Assembly: GCF_000519265.1 (NCBI RefSeq)
Contig: NZ_KI912608.1
Location: 757,665 to 821,664, forward strand
Source: Desulfonatronum lacustre DSM 10312
Lineage (GTDB): Bacteria; Desulfobacterota; Desulfovibrionia; Desulfovibrionales; Desulfonatronaceae
Direction: 5' to 3'
Length of the DNA: 64,000 nucleotides
Shown here: positions 46,405 through 54,267 of the stretch, piece by piece
Layout of the letters: each line of letters starts with the position of its first letter
Numbering within the stretch: the first letter of the stretch is position 1
The notes under the pieces: model-generated
Told to the model about the DNA's origin: nothing
What the model saw: the letters and a program-made list of their open reading frames with translations, nothing else
Database searches by the model: none
Made by a program: the position numbers and the translations under genes

Positions 46405-46516
46405 GAAAATGATTCGCCTTTTATCTTTGCATGCCACCCAGGAGGGGGATCGTTCGTCTCGTCCGCCTCGCACGGGCCCTCCAAGCGGCTCTCCTTCCTG
46501 GGTGAGATGAGAAGAT

Positions 46517-46967
46517 GTTGTTTCGTTCTTGGTTCGTCGTTGGAAAGCCAACCTACCCCTGGCCCCTCCAGGGAGGGGATAAAGGGATGGTTGAGGGATT
46601 ACAGATGCACATCATCCAGGGGAGGCAACCCGGAGTCCATATCCGGAAAAATCTCATTGATGGCGGACAACGTGGCAAGCGTACCCAGCAACCCTTTTGT
46701 CCTGACCGGCTCGATGATCAGCCGATCACCCTCACGGCGGATGATGGCCGAGTCGGCATCCAGTTCAAACTCCTTGGGAATGCGAATGGCTTGGCAGCAG
46801 CCACTGCGAAAAATACGAACATGACGCGCCATATTCATGCAGATCCCTCCTTTCGTCGTCAGCATGTATTCTGCCTAGATCGGCCGGGAGATGTGCGTCA
46901 AGAACGAAGAACGACGAACGAAGAATAGCGGCGTAGCCGCAAAACGAAGAACGACGAACAAATTTAC
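46517..46967. repeat. Modular intergenic repeat R6 enclosing an antitoxin gene
   Basis: Left arm GTTTCGTTCTTGGTTCGTCG (46520-46541), GC palindrome CCCCTGGCCCCTCCAGGG (46557-46574), then the antitoxin gene, then the right arm AAGAACGAAGAACGACGAAC (46901-46920), GCGGCGTAGCCGC (46930-46942) and a further right-arm segment that ends 6 bases before the next gene's ATG. Confidence 0.75.
46599..46838 (-). CDS. AbrB/MazE-type (VapB-like) antitoxin, orphan
   Basis: 79 residues with the swapped-hairpin AbrB DNA-binding fold: ARHVRIFRSGCCQAIRIPKE and IIRREGDRLIIEPV. It resembles VagC/VapB antitoxins. The start at 46838 follows GGAGGG. No toxin frame follows downstream within the repeat, so it is an orphan or a remnant of a module inserted between the two prepilin genes, antisense to the cluster. 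Confidence 0.8.
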   Translation of the reverse strand: MNMARHVRIFRSGCCQAIRIPKEFELDADSAIIRREGDRLIIEPVRTKGLLGTLATLSAINEIFPDMDSGLPPLDDVHL

Positions 46968-48746
46968 ATGAAAAACAAAGGCTTTACCCTCCTGGAAGTG
47001 CTTGTCGTGATCGGGATCATGGGCTTGATGGCAGCCATGATCTGGCCCATGCGGGGGACTTTGGACGATTCGCAGCGGGAACGGGTAACCATCGAGAAAA
47101 TGGACGCCATCGTCGAGGCCATCCTCGGGCACGAGCAGATCAAGGACCACTATGACCTCAGCCGGACCATCGGCGGGTATGTGGGGGATATTGGGAAGTG
47201 GCCGGAGTTGTATGAGCCGGGGGGGGGCGGCGGTCTGGACGGGGAGCGTGGAGAGTTTGTCGGAGGGCGATTCCAGTGGGAGCGGCCGTTCAAAAATCTA
47301 AAAATTGATGGCGACACGAAAAAAGAAAGCCTGGGTCAGCCACGGGGGCTGTGGGCGAAGGACGAGGTTGCTGCCGAAGACAGAAGCAAGTGGAAAGGCC
47401 CCTACCTGACCCCGCCGGTAACCCGCAACCCGGCCCTGGGCAAACATTACGCCAAGAATCAGGCGGAATATGAGGGCTTGGACCCAACTGACCGTGAATA
47501 TTTCCACCTCCTGCAAGGCAGTGAGCAGCTTACGGACGGCTGGAACCGGGCGTTCCGGTTTTTTATCATCGGCGAAACAGGCGAAACATTCTGTATCGTC
47601 TCCCTGGGGCCGCGCGGGTTTGGGTACGAAGATGATTATGAACAGGACTGCGACCCGGATTCCCCGGAAAACCAGGGCAAGATCGTCAGGGCGTTGCATA
47701 AGAGCGAATGGGGTGCGGTACTGGCGGCGCGAGCGTTACGTAGCACTTCGACCCATCAATTGATCTTCATCACCCAGGACCACATGGACCGCATGGTCCG
47801 CGCCCTGATCGGCGAATCTCCCTCCGGCCCGAATACCGGATACACCGGCGATCTTCTGGACTGGCCGGAGTTGTTCAACTGGGTGTGCCGTGATGACGGG
47901 GGAAATATGGTCGATTGCGAAGATGAGATTGCCGTTAGTGGGACCGGGAAATGGGAATATGAATGTGAGGATCAGTCTTTCTCTGATAAAATAGCGTTCA
48001 AATATGGGCAACCACGCGGACTTTGGGAACGTGGCGAGCTGGCCACCAGCTGGCTCGGCGTGGGTTGGCGGCACGCCTATCTTGAAGCGCCGGACGGGAC
48101 TAATGAGAGCGAAGAACTCAAGGACGCCTGGGACAACGCTTATCATTTTTTCAGAGTTGTGGAGCAAATCAACGGCAACAATTTGGAACAGTTCATGATT
48201 CTTTCCGGCGGGGAGTCGGGGGCTTTTCATTTTCCCCCGGCGGATGAATCGGGAGAGCCCTATGTCGACCCGGATTATCTTAAAGCTGGAGGCCCTGCTG
48301 TCTTATCGAAAAGAGTCCGTTTTTATATGAATCACTACAATCCCGATCATCCTTCAAATCAGGACAATATCGTACGCATCGTCCGGCGCAACGAATGGTT
48401 GCCGGGCTTTATGGATGTGACGCTGGCCATCGCGGGAGGCGACTGCAATGAGGTCAAATGCGGAATATACGGTGTTTTGCCTGATCAATCCGACCTTGTT
48501 TCCCATGAGGTGATCGATGATCTGTGCGTGTTCAAGGCTAAGTATGACGACAACGGTGGCGATAAGCAGATCGTCACCGGTGGCAGATATTGGGTTTGCT
48601 GGGAAGGCGGAGGTGATGAGCCTAGTCCGGGCGATAACGCATGGTGGAAGATTTTCAGCACCTATGGCCATCCGGCAAAGAATGTGAACGTTAGTCTGAA
48701 CGCTTCAGACTTTCAGCCTTTGCCCGACCCCGAAGAAGACGAATAA
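46968..48746 (+). CDS. Giant type IV prepilin-like protein with internal duplication
   Basis: 592 residues. Leader MKNKG is cut before FTLLEVLVVIGIMGLMAAMI (Glu at +5). The passenger shows two related halves: GGYVGDIGKWPELYEP with GQPRGLWAKDEV and QLTDGWNRAFRFF in the first, TGYTGDLLDWPELFNW with GQPRGLWERGEL and ELKDAWDNAYHFF in the second. A nine-G tract (47219-47227) encodes a glycine run near residue 86 and could slip. The ATG directly follows repeat R6, without a Shine-Dalgarno sequence. It may be a tip adhesin or minor pilin. Confidence 0.82.
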   Translation: MKNKGFTLLEVLVVIGIMGLMAAMIWPMRGTLDDSQRERVTIEKMDAIVEAILGHEQIKDHYDLSRTIGGYVGDIGKWPELYEPGGGGGLDGERGEFVGGRFQWERPFKNLKIDGDTKKESLGQPRGLWAKDEVAAEDRSKWKGPYLTPPVTRNPALGKHYAKNQAEYEGLDPTDREYFHLLQGSEQLTDGWNRAFRFFIIGETGETFCIVSLGPRGFGYEDDYEQDCDPDSPENQGKIVRALHKSEWGAVLAARALRSTSTHQLIFITQDHMDRMVRALIGESPSGPNTGYTGDLLDWPELFNWVCRDDGGNMVDCEDEIAVSGTGKWEYECEDQSFSDKIAFKYGQPRGLWERGELATSWLGVGWRHAYLEAPDGTNESEELKDAWDNAYHFFRVVEQINGNNLEQFMILSGGESGAFHFPPADESGEPYVDPDYLKAGGPAVLSKRVRFYMNHYNPDHPSNQDNIVRIVRRNEWLPGFMDVTLAIAGGDCNEVKCGIYGVLPDQSDLVSHEVIDDLCVFKAKYDDNGGDKQIVTGGRYWVCWEGGGDEPSPGDNAWWKIFSTYGHPAKNVNVSLNASDFQPLPDPEEDE

Positions 48747-48789
48747 ACTGATTTCCTCTGCCAACCTCCGAAACGACAAACGTCCCTCA

Positions 48790-50373
48790 ATGCCCCGCAT
48801 TTCCCTCCCCAAAATCGGCCGTCCGAATTTCTCCAAACTTCTGTCCCGCCTGCCCATGCTCGGCGCGTTGTGCCTGGGCGTGGAGTATGTGGAGGATGAG
48901 GTTCGGGCGGCTTTGGTTCGGGCCAAAGGGCGGGAGCGGGAGATCATGGAGTTCGTGGCGGTCAAGGCGCCGGAAGCCGGGGATGATCTGCCGGGCATCG
49001 CTCAGCTTCAGGAAGTCCGCAAGCGCCTGAACTGCAAGCAGAACATCCAAACCGTGTTCGTCACACCCCTGGCTCGCCTGGTGGTCCTGCCCATGAACCG
49101 GGAGCGGGTTTTGAGCATGCGCAGCCACTTGCTGACCGAAGCCGTAAAGTGGGAGGCCGAGACGTATACCGGCGTTCCAGGAAATCAGTCCCTGGCCGGG
49201 GTGGAGGTGGAGAAAACTCGTGTGGAGCCGGGGCAGATCCAGGAAGAGCTTGAAGAGATCATGGTTCATGTGGCCGTGCTGGAACAGAACGTTTATCGGG
49301 CGGCCAAGGAGCGTTTCCGTCTGGCCGGGCTGAAGCTGTCCCGGGTCTATCCCGGCGAGGTCTGCTTTCATGTGCCCTTGTTGTATCAGCACGAAGAATC
49401 GGACCGTGGCGTGCTGGAGATCGGCACGGCTTCTTCGGGGTTTGCTCTGCTCAGGGGCGGCTCGACCCTGGCCATCAACGCCATGAACGTCACGGCGGAG
49501 ATGATCCGGGCGCATCTGGACGGTCGGGCTTTGCCGGACCTGGAAGACAGCTTGCGCTTCAACTTCGGCCAAGCGCCGGGGCCGCTGCCCGTGGCCCTGA
49601 CCGGGGTCGGGGCAATGGATCATCGGATTGTGGCCTTTCTACGTACTCTGGCCCCTACTGGAGTCGAGCCGGTGCTTTTGCAACGCACCTCCGGCCTGAC
49701 CACGGCGGGCTCCGAGGAAGGCCCGATGTTCGCCACGGCCGCGGGCGCGGCCATGCGTGAGCTGGGCGGCAAGGGCATGCAGACCATCGGCATTTCCGAC
49801 GCCGTGCCCGCGGCGGTGCGCATCCGGCAGAGCATTTACCTGATGCCCTTGGCCGCGGCCTCGTTTCTGTTCGTGGTCCTGTTGGGTCACAATCTGTTGA
49901 TGCGCTATCAGGAGAAAGATCTGCTGGAACAGCGCCGGGGCATTGAGACCCAGCTTTCCGAGCGCAAGAAAGAACATGACGAGGCCAACCGTCTGCAAGG
50001 CGACATTCAGAAGGTTGACGAGCGGATCAGAGAGTTACGGGAACAGTTGAAGTACATAAGGGATGACTGGGACACACCCTTGCAAGCCAGGATTGACATG
50101 TACGACGCCTTGATTCGGAATCTTCCGGAAACAGTGGCTCTGATCGGCATTCGTCATGATCAACGCGAGTCTGGCAGGTACGTTGTCAGCGGTGAAGCCG
50201 TGTCGCCCTCGGCGATACTCGAATTCGCCCTGCGGTTGCGGGAAGAAGCGGGGATGTCCGTGGACGTGCAACGTCTGGAGCCGCAACAACAGACACGCGG
50301 CAAGGGCTCCGCGTCCCATCGATTCGTGATGCATCTGGAGGCGGGAAGTGGCCAGAAAGCTGACCAAACTTGA
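48790..50373 (+). CDS. PilM-PilN fusion protein
   Basis: 527 residues. The first ~340 resemble the actin-like PilM/GspL cytoplasmic domain (GALCLGVEYVEDEVRAALVR, VLEIGTASSGFALLRGGS); then a membrane helix (IYLMPLAAASFLFVVLLGHN), a coiled coil (ERKKEHDEANRLQGDIQKVD) and a PilN-like ferredoxin fold. It is the inner-membrane assembly platform of the pilus or secretion machine. In most species PilM and PilN are separate. It overlaps the PilO-like gene by 26 bases. Confidence 0.78.
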   Translation: MPRISLPKIGRPNFSKLLSRLPMLGALCLGVEYVEDEVRAALVRAKGREREIMEFVAVKAPEAGDDLPGIAQLQEVRKRLNCKQNIQTVFVTPLARLVVLPMNRERVLSMRSHLLTEAVKWEAETYTGVPGNQSLAGVEVEKTRVEPGQIQEELEEIMVHVAVLEQNVYRAAKERFRLAGLKLSRVYPGEVCFHVPLLYQHEESDRGVLEIGTASSGFALLRGGSTLAINAMNVTAEMIRAHLDGRALPDLEDSLRFNFGQAPGPLPVALTGVGAMDHRIVAFLRTLAPTGVEPVLLQRTSGLTTAGSEEGPMFATAAGAAMRELGGKGMQTIGISDAVPAAVRIRQSIYLMPLAAASFLFVVLLGHNLLMRYQEKDLLEQRRGIETQLSERKKEHDEANRLQGDIQKVDERIRELREQLKYIRDDWDTPLQARIDMYDALIRNLPETVALIGIRHDQRESGRYVVSGEAVSPSAILEFALRLREEAGMSVDVQRLEPQQQTRGKGSASHRFVMHLEAGSGQKADQT

Positions 50374-50893
50374 AAAATTCGGCCTGATCGCCGCAGTGAT
50401 CACTGGCATGCTCTTTTTCTACCTCAAGCATGTCTACGACCCTCAGCAACAGGCCCTGGTCCGGGCGAGGGAGCAGTTAAACCGGAGCATCACCCAGTTC
50501 AACGAAATGCAGGCCGCGGAACCGCCGTTTCAACTGCGGCGACGCTTGGAAACCCAACGGGAGGCCCTGGCGGAACTGGAGCAGGAATTGACAGTGCTGG
50601 ACATCCGTGTCGGTGACGAGGAAGCCCTGATCCGCGCACAGCACTGGGCGTATCAAGAGATGGAGCGCCGTAATCTGCGCGTGCTGAACGTGGTCCCTCG
50701 CGGCGTTGAAAAGAAGCATCTCGAATGGCGGATATTCAGGATCACGGCTGAAGGCGATTTCAGAAGTCTCGTGGGTATGCTCCGAGAACTTCGCACCTAC
50801 AACACTCCGATGCTCGTGGAGCAGGTCAGCGTTTCCAGGGATGACAAACCCTGGTTGTTGAAGATGGTTATGGACTTGTGGATCGTGAGATAG
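50348..50893 (+). CDS. PilO-like inner-membrane protein
   Basis: 181 residues: N-terminal membrane helix (FGLIAAVITGMLFFYLKHVY), long coiled coil (QQALVRAREQLNRSITQFNE and ALAELEQELTVLD), then a ferredoxin-like domain (WRIFRITAEGDFRSLVGMLR). This is the PilO/GspM plan. GTG start at 50348 within the end of the PilM-PilN gene, after GGAGGCGGGAAG. Confidence 0.75.
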   Translation: MARKLTKLEKFGLIAAVITGMLFFYLKHVYDPQQQALVRAREQLNRSITQFNEMQAAEPPFQLRRRLETQREALAELEQELTVLDIRVGDEEALIRAQHWAYQEMERRNLRVLNVVPRGVEKKHLEWRIFRITAEGDFRSLVGMLRELRTYNTPMLVEQVSVSRDDKPWLLKMVMDLWIVR

Positions 50894-50982
50894 CCGTACG
50901 CTGTAAAGATCTCATTTTTCGCTGTATCGCGGTTTGGATTCGGTGAGTGGATTATTTATTTAGGATAACAGGAATCAAATTC

Positions 50983-51363
50983 ATGTTTGTTTTGAAGCGT
51001 TCCATATTAAAAATCGGGCTGGTCGGCATGTTCGTCTTTTGCGTGATGTACTGCTGGATTGCTCCGGCATCGGCACGGGAGCCGTTTTTCAGCCCCATTC
51101 CGCCCTTGGAAGCCTACGACTTTCCCAAAGCCGCGGATGAAATCAAGCTGCGCGGCCTGCTGCTCACCGAGGACTCCTTTCGGGCCGTGGTCTATTTGCG
51201 GACTTCTCGGGTCTACCGGGTGCTCCGGCCCCTGGACCGGCTGGAGGTGATGGTGGACGGCCTGCGGCACGAGTTCCGGGTGGAGGGCATGGGCGAGCGT
51301 CGCTTGGTGCTGCGCGGAGAGGATGATTACTGGTACGAGATCGGGGTGGAAGAGCGTGAGTAG
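50983..51363 (+). CDS. PilP/GspC-like periplasmic protein
   Basis: 126 residues with an N-terminal membrane anchor or signal (IGLVGMFVFCVMYCWIAPAS) and a small beta domain (LRGLLLTEDSFRAVVYLRTS, YRVLRPLDRLEVMVDGLRHE) like the homology region of PilP/GspC that docks to the secretin. Its stop codon overlaps the GTG start of the secretin gene. Confidence 0.7.
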   Translation: MFVLKRSILKIGLVGMFVFCVMYCWIAPASAREPFFSPIPPLEAYDFPKAADEIKLRGLLLTEDSFRAVVYLRTSRVYRVLRPLDRLEVMVDGLRHEFRVEGMGERRLVLRGEDDYWYEIGVEERE

Positions 51364-53221
51364 GACATCCGGCCACGAATCGCGGAGCGTTGCCCTGGAA
51401 GACCTGCTTACGGCCCCTTTGCTTCCGGCGGCTTGGGGAGTGGGGGGGCTGGTTCTGATCTGCCTGCTTTTGGCAATTCTCACGGGCTGCAAGACCGTAC
51501 AGCCCGCGGCCCAGCTTCAGTACACGCCGCCAGCTCCGGTATTGCAGCGCGACACCCAGCCCATCGTGCGCATTCCCCAGAAAGATCCGGACATGCGGTT
51601 GATTAGTTCGCATCGCCCCACGTCCCAGGACCGGGCCATGCGTTCGGGTTTTCGGCATCCTGACAGCGATACGAAGATCAAGGAGGTTTTCTTCCAGGAT
51701 GTTCCTCTGCATATCGCGGCGGAACTCTTCAATGAGGTGGGCGGCGTCAACCTCATGCTTCAGGGAGAGGTGACTGAAAAGAAAGTCCGTCTGTTTTTGC
51801 GCGACGTGACCTTGGGTTCGGCCGTGGAGGCCTTGTTGCGAGGCAACGAACTGTGGTTCCGCACGGACGGCCGGGTGACCGCAGTGATGACCGAGCAAGC
51901 CTTTGCCGACACCATGGTCTTTCACCAATCCGAGAAGATCCAGGCATTTTTCATGCGCTACACCAATGCCCAGGACATGGCCGCCCTTTTGGCCACGCTG
52001 CTCGGCCCGGAGGTGGAATTCCGGGACATGAGCGGGCAGTCGGTCTACGGGCATTTGGAGGCCCATAGCGTGGGCAGCAGCGCGGATGAGCCGGGTAAGC
52101 TCGATGACCTTACGGCGGAAGAGCGACGCAGGCTTGTGCAGTTGGGCGAGGCCGAGACCACCCAGCACATGGAAGAGGCCAGCAGTGCCCTGGGCCGTCG
52201 GTTGCCGGCCATCGTCACGGTGTTCAAGAAGAACAATTCCATTGTGGTTCGATCCATGGACGAGGGGCTGTTGCGGCACATCACCGGCATGATCCGGGAA
52301 CTGGATACCCCGGTCCGTCAGGTGTTGCTGGAGGTACGGATCGTAAGGCTGGAGCTGGGAGACGGCTTTCAGTCGTTCTTCGATTTTTCCTATGGAGATT
52401 TCGGGAATACCAGTGACCGGAACATCAGTCGGGATGGGTTCTATCAAACCGATTTCACCACCCTGGGAGGCGTGGGACAATTGGCGACGGATACCTTGTC
52501 CTATGTTTTCTCAACGGATCTGCTCAATGCGCGCATGCAGCTTTTCGCCCAGGAAAACCGGTTGAACACCATAGCTTCCCCGTTTCTGATGACCGCGGAC
52601 AACGCCGAGGTCCGTTTCTTCGTGGGCAAGCAGGTCCCGTTGCGCACGGGAGTGACTAAGGAGACCATCCGGGCCAGCGACCTGCAGGACCTAGTCATCT
52701 TCATGCCCCAGATCAGCAACCGGGAACTGGGCACGGACCTGGAGATCAAGAGCTTCATCAATGCGGATCGGACCATCACAATGGAGATCGTGGCTCTCAT
52801 CGAGTCCGCGAATTTGAACGTCTCCAGCATCACCTTGATCAACGACGCGACGGGGACACCGATCACCTTTCCCCTGGACGGCGTGGACAAGAGCGAACTG
52901 CAATCCATCCTCTCCGTACCCACGGGCAACACCGTGGCCCTGGGCGGATTCATCGACATCGAGGACCAAGACTACGAACAAAAAGTCCCGCTTCTGGGGG
53001 ACGTCCCTGTCCTGGGCTACCTGTTCAAAAAGGTGGAACGCAGAGCATCGCGCACGGAAACCGTCATCCTGATCACCCCGCACGTCATGGGCGCACCTGA
53101 CGAAGCCCCGGACACGACCCGCCGTTTTCTGGAAAGAAGCAGCCGGGTTTTGGACGAGGCGGAAGAGGCGAAAGAGCGCGTGATTCCGGAGGGTATGTTG
53201 TTTAAGCCGGTGGAAGAGTGA
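51356..53221 (+). CDS. Secretin (PilQ/GspD-like), probable lipoprotein
   Basis: 621 residues from GTG 51356, overlapping the previous stop by 8 bases. A hydrophobic segment ends in a lipobox-like LLAILTGC about 45 residues in, an unusually long leader. STN/N0 and N1 domains (residues ~100-310, DTKIKEVFFQDVPLHIAAEL) precede the secretin core (VRQVLLEVRIVRLELGD, QENRLNTIASPFLMTADNAE, PLLGDVPVLGYLFKK, TETVILITPHVM). It forms the outer-membrane ring through which the pilus or substrate passes. Confidence 0.88.
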   Translation: MSRTSGHESRSVALEDLLTAPLLPAAWGVGGLVLICLLLAILTGCKTVQPAAQLQYTPPAPVLQRDTQPIVRIPQKDPDMRLISSHRPTSQDRAMRSGFRHPDSDTKIKEVFFQDVPLHIAAELFNEVGGVNLMLQGEVTEKKVRLFLRDVTLGSAVEALLRGNELWFRTDGRVTAVMTEQAFADTMVFHQSEKIQAFFMRYTNAQDMAALLATLLGPEVEFRDMSGQSVYGHLEAHSVGSSADEPGKLDDLTAEERRRLVQLGEAETTQHMEEASSALGRRLPAIVTVFKKNNSIVVRSMDEGLLRHITGMIRELDTPVRQVLLEVRIVRLELGDGFQSFFDFSYGDFGNTSDRNISRDGFYQTDFTTLGGVGQLATDTLSYVFSTDLLNARMQLFAQENRLNTIASPFLMTADNAEVRFFVGKQVPLRTGVTKETIRASDLQDLVIFMPQISNRELGTDLEIKSFINADRTITMEIVALIESANLNVSSITLINDATGTPITFPLDGVDKSELQSILSVPTGNTVALGGFIDIEDQDYEQKVPLLGDVPVLGYLFKKVERRASRTETVILITPHVMGAPDEAPDTTRRFLERSSRVLDEAEEAKERVIPEGMLFKPVEE

Positions 53222-53232
53222 AGGGGGAAGGA

Positions 53233-53440
53233 AGAGATGTTGTTTTGTTCTTTGTTCTTGGTTCTTCGTTTGCGGAAGATGTTGTTTTGTTCGTCGTTCG
53301 TTGTTCTTCGTTAAAATGCCAACCACCCCTGGCCCCTCCAGGGGAGGGGAATGGTCGGCGGTTTCGAGGATATTCAGCTTGACGCTCCAACCTCCGAAAT
53401 CTCGTGGAAACCAAGAACGAAGAACGACGAACCGACAACA
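53233..53440. repeat. Modular intergenic repeat R7 (heptamer family)
   Basis: Two left-arm runs (GTTGTTTTGTTCTTTGTTCT at 53236; GTTTTGTTCGTCGTTCGTTG at 53284), GC palindrome CCCCTGGCCCCTCCAGGGG (53327-53345), then right arm AACCAAGAACGAAGAACGAC (53408-53427). It separates the secretin gene from the antisense antitoxin gene. Confidence 0.8.
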
Positions 53441-53441
53441 A

Positions 53442-53726
53442 TCACATCACCGAGGACGATATCCTGTCATTGGCATACTTGTGGATCAGGGAACTGATCA
53501 ATGTTTGGTACGGGATGCCTTCCCGGATGGCCTTGGCCTTGATTTTTTGGATGTCGGATTCCAGGAGGCGGATGCTGATGGCTTTTTTTTTGTTGATCGT
53601 CCTGTCGACCAGGTCTGAAAAAGCCCGCATCTCCGCGGCCATGTCCGGGGGCTGTTGATAGTTGTTCCGGTGGATCGATTCGATCATCTCCTGCTCTTCC
53701 TGGTCCAGGTAGGGGATGGTGTTCAT
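53442..53726 (-). CDS. CopG/BrnA-type ribbon-helix-helix antitoxin
   Basis: 94 residues; the C-terminal ribbon-helix-helix ISIRLLESDIQKIKAKAIRE with GIPYQTLISSLIHKYAN is typical of CopG-family antitoxins paired with BrnT-like toxins. ATG overlaps the toxin stop by 4 bases (ATGA), so the pair is coupled, toxin first. Lies antisense within the pilus cluster. Confidence 0.88.
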   Translation of the reverse strand: MNTIPYLDQEEQEMIESIHRNNYQQPPDMAAEMRAFSDLVDRTINKKKAISIRLLESDIQKIKAKAIREGIPYQTLISSLIHKYANDRISSSVM

Positions 53727-54016
53727 GATTGGGGCTCCTTTTTGAGAAGATGAGCGTATTTCTTATGATATTTTCTGTCGGGATAGATTGTTTTCAAAAA
53801 AACGCTGGATTCGCTTTCCACGAATGGAACAATATGGACATACCCATTGAGATCGACCACCAAAATTTTTTGATGGGGGTACCTGTCCCGGCGAGGATGG
53901 ACTTCGATGGCCAGAAGTCTGTTTTCCTGGACTGCCAGCAGGACATCCTCGAAACAAATCCCGCGTTGCTCAAGGAATCGCGAATTCTTGTCCTCGCTCC
54001 AGAGTAGGTTTTTCAA
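53723..54016 (-). CDS. BrnT-like type II toxin
   Basis: 97 residues with a BrnT/RelE-like small RNase outline: LLWSEDKNSRFLEQRGICFE, then HQKILVVDLNGYVHIVPFVE and FLKTIYPDRKYHKKY. It probably cleaves RNA and is neutralised by the CopG-type protein. The start appears to be TTG at 54016 with AAGGAG about 10 bases upstream. Substrate unproven. Confidence 0.8.
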   Translation of the reverse strand: MKNLLWSEDKNSRFLEQRGICFEDVLLAVQENRLLAIEVHPRRDRYPHQKILVVDLNGYVHIVPFVESESSVFLKTIYPDRKYHKKYAHLLKKEPQS

Positions 54017-54075
54017 AGTTCAAATCTCCTTGGAGAATGTAATGAATATACAGAGTGAATACAAGAGACGACAGG

Positions 54076-54262
54076 CGTTGTTTTGTTCCTTGTTCATCGT
54101 TCTTCGTTGAAATGCCAATCACCCCTGGCCCCTCCCAGGAGGGGGCAGGCTCAGCGCTGGATCGGGAGGGGGAGACTTTGGCTCGGTTTCCGACGACGAA
54201 CAAAGAACGACGAACATAATAACATTTTCCGACAACGAACAACGAACAGATAAACGAACACA
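54076..54262. repeat. Modular intergenic repeat R8 (heptamer family)
   Basis: Left arm GTTGTTTTGTTCCTTGTTCA (54078-54108), GC palindrome CCCCTGGCCCCTCCCAGGAG (54123-54142), right arm GACGAACAAAGAACGACGAA and ACAACGAACAACGAACA (54193-54249). It ends at the start of the PilT-like gene. R7 and R8 bracket the toxin-antitoxin pair. Confidence 0.8.
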
Positions 54263-54267
54263 AACCC

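Noticed and set aside
46403-46414. Third Fur-like box TTGAAAATGATT
   Set aside because: Only the left half matches, and no promoter elements follow in either direction; it overlaps the tail of a terminator.
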